Source of the DNA: an uncultured Gammaproteobacteria bacterium
GTDB taxonomy: Bacteria; Pseudomonadota; Gammaproteobacteria; Pseudomonadales; DT-91
DNA length: 7,775 bases
Assembly (NCBI GenBank): GCA_929200485.1
Contig: CAKMZU010000029.1
Coordinates: 5,259 to 13,033, forward strand
Direction of reading: 5' to 3'
In this document: piece after piece, positions 7,566 through 7,775 of the stretch
Layout: every line of letters starts with the position of its first letter
Position numbering within the stretch: the first letter of the stretch is position 1
Program-made: the position numbers and the translations under genes
The notes under the pieces: generated by a model
Told to the model about the DNA's origin: nothing
Seen by the model: only the letters and a program-made list of their open reading frames with translations
The model's database searches: none

Positions 7566-7571
7566 TATTTG

Positions 7572-7775
7572 ATGCTTAAAAAAGCAATCAATCAACAGGT
7601 TAACCAATGGATGGACAAACGGCTGGCTTCTGAATCAGATATTCTATTAACTCAGCAGCGGCTGTTTATTCTTCCTTCAAGGCAAGGCGTATTTTTTTTA
7701 TTAGTTCAAATTCTCCTGTTATTGATTGCAATTAACTATCAAAATAACCTTGTATATGCCCTGTGTTTTTTTCTT
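7572..7775 (+). CDS. DUF58 family membrane protein, N-terminal part (3' end outside window)
   Basis: Sixty-eight codons run open to the window edge. The N-terminus has a polar stretch with QQRLFILPSRQGVFFLL (28-44), leading into a first membrane segment (about 38-55), then INYQNNLVYAL (54-64) and the start of a second. This arrangement, a short polar arm, (R/Q)RxFIxPxRQG and GINYQNN-like turn, is typical of DUF58 proteins encoded beside MoxR ATPases, in which two N-terminal membrane helices precede a cytoplasmic domain with a von Willebrand-like fold. The ATG at 7572 is chosen because GGAG sits six bases upstream; ATG 7560 would add four residues. In related operons the following gene is often a TgpA-type membrane transglutaminase, which I would expect beyond the edge but cannot see. 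With moxR 671 bases upstream and an antisense gene between, it may depend on its own promoter in 7424-7571; I found no convincing -35/-10 pair there. Confidence 0.88.
   Translation, partial: MLKKAINQQVNQWMDKRLASESDILLTQQRLFILPSRQGVFFLLVQILLLLIAINYQNNLVYALCFFL

Overview
The window looks like the chromosome of a gammaproteobacterium close to the Pseudomonadales/Oceanospirillales. This rests on gene order (accD-folC-SPOR protein-cvpA-purF-metZ, the arrangement I recall from Pseudomonas aeruginosa) and on Pseudomonas-like signature segments in PurF and MetZ. Base composition is moderate (about 45-47% GC in hand-counted lines of the moxR gene). The genus cannot be fixed from what is visible.

Positions 1-5854 form a tight, co-directional housekeeping cluster on the + strand. 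It holds the C-terminal end of accD (acetyl-CoA carboxylase beta subunit), folC (folate polyglutamylation), a dedD-like SPOR-domain membrane protein with a TTG start, cvpA (membrane protein), purF (first committed step of purine synthesis) and metZ (homocysteine synthesis from O-succinylhomoserine). Gaps are 11-55 bases and no convincing terminator interrupts the series. Folate, purine and methionine synthesis are linked through one-carbon metabolism.

Positions 5855-5967 are a non-coding junction with two overlapping, mutually exclusive weak hairpins. After it comes a second module: a MoxR-family AAA+ ATPase (5968-6900) and, at the right edge, the start of a DUF58 membrane protein (7572 to beyond the window). 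In relatives these two genes normally sit side by side, often followed by a TgpA-type transglutaminase gene.

Here the pair is split by about 670 bases carrying an oppositely oriented, AT-rich gene (6923-7423, about 32% GC). It encodes a small predicted exported protein that I do not recognise. This orphan insertion is the one accessory-looking element in the window and the best candidate for something undescribed. Otherwise the region is ordinary. Secondary points of interest are an FolC with several substitutions in conserved motifs and the structured leader before moxR. I saw no RNA genes, CRISPR arrays, insertion sequences or integrase genes.
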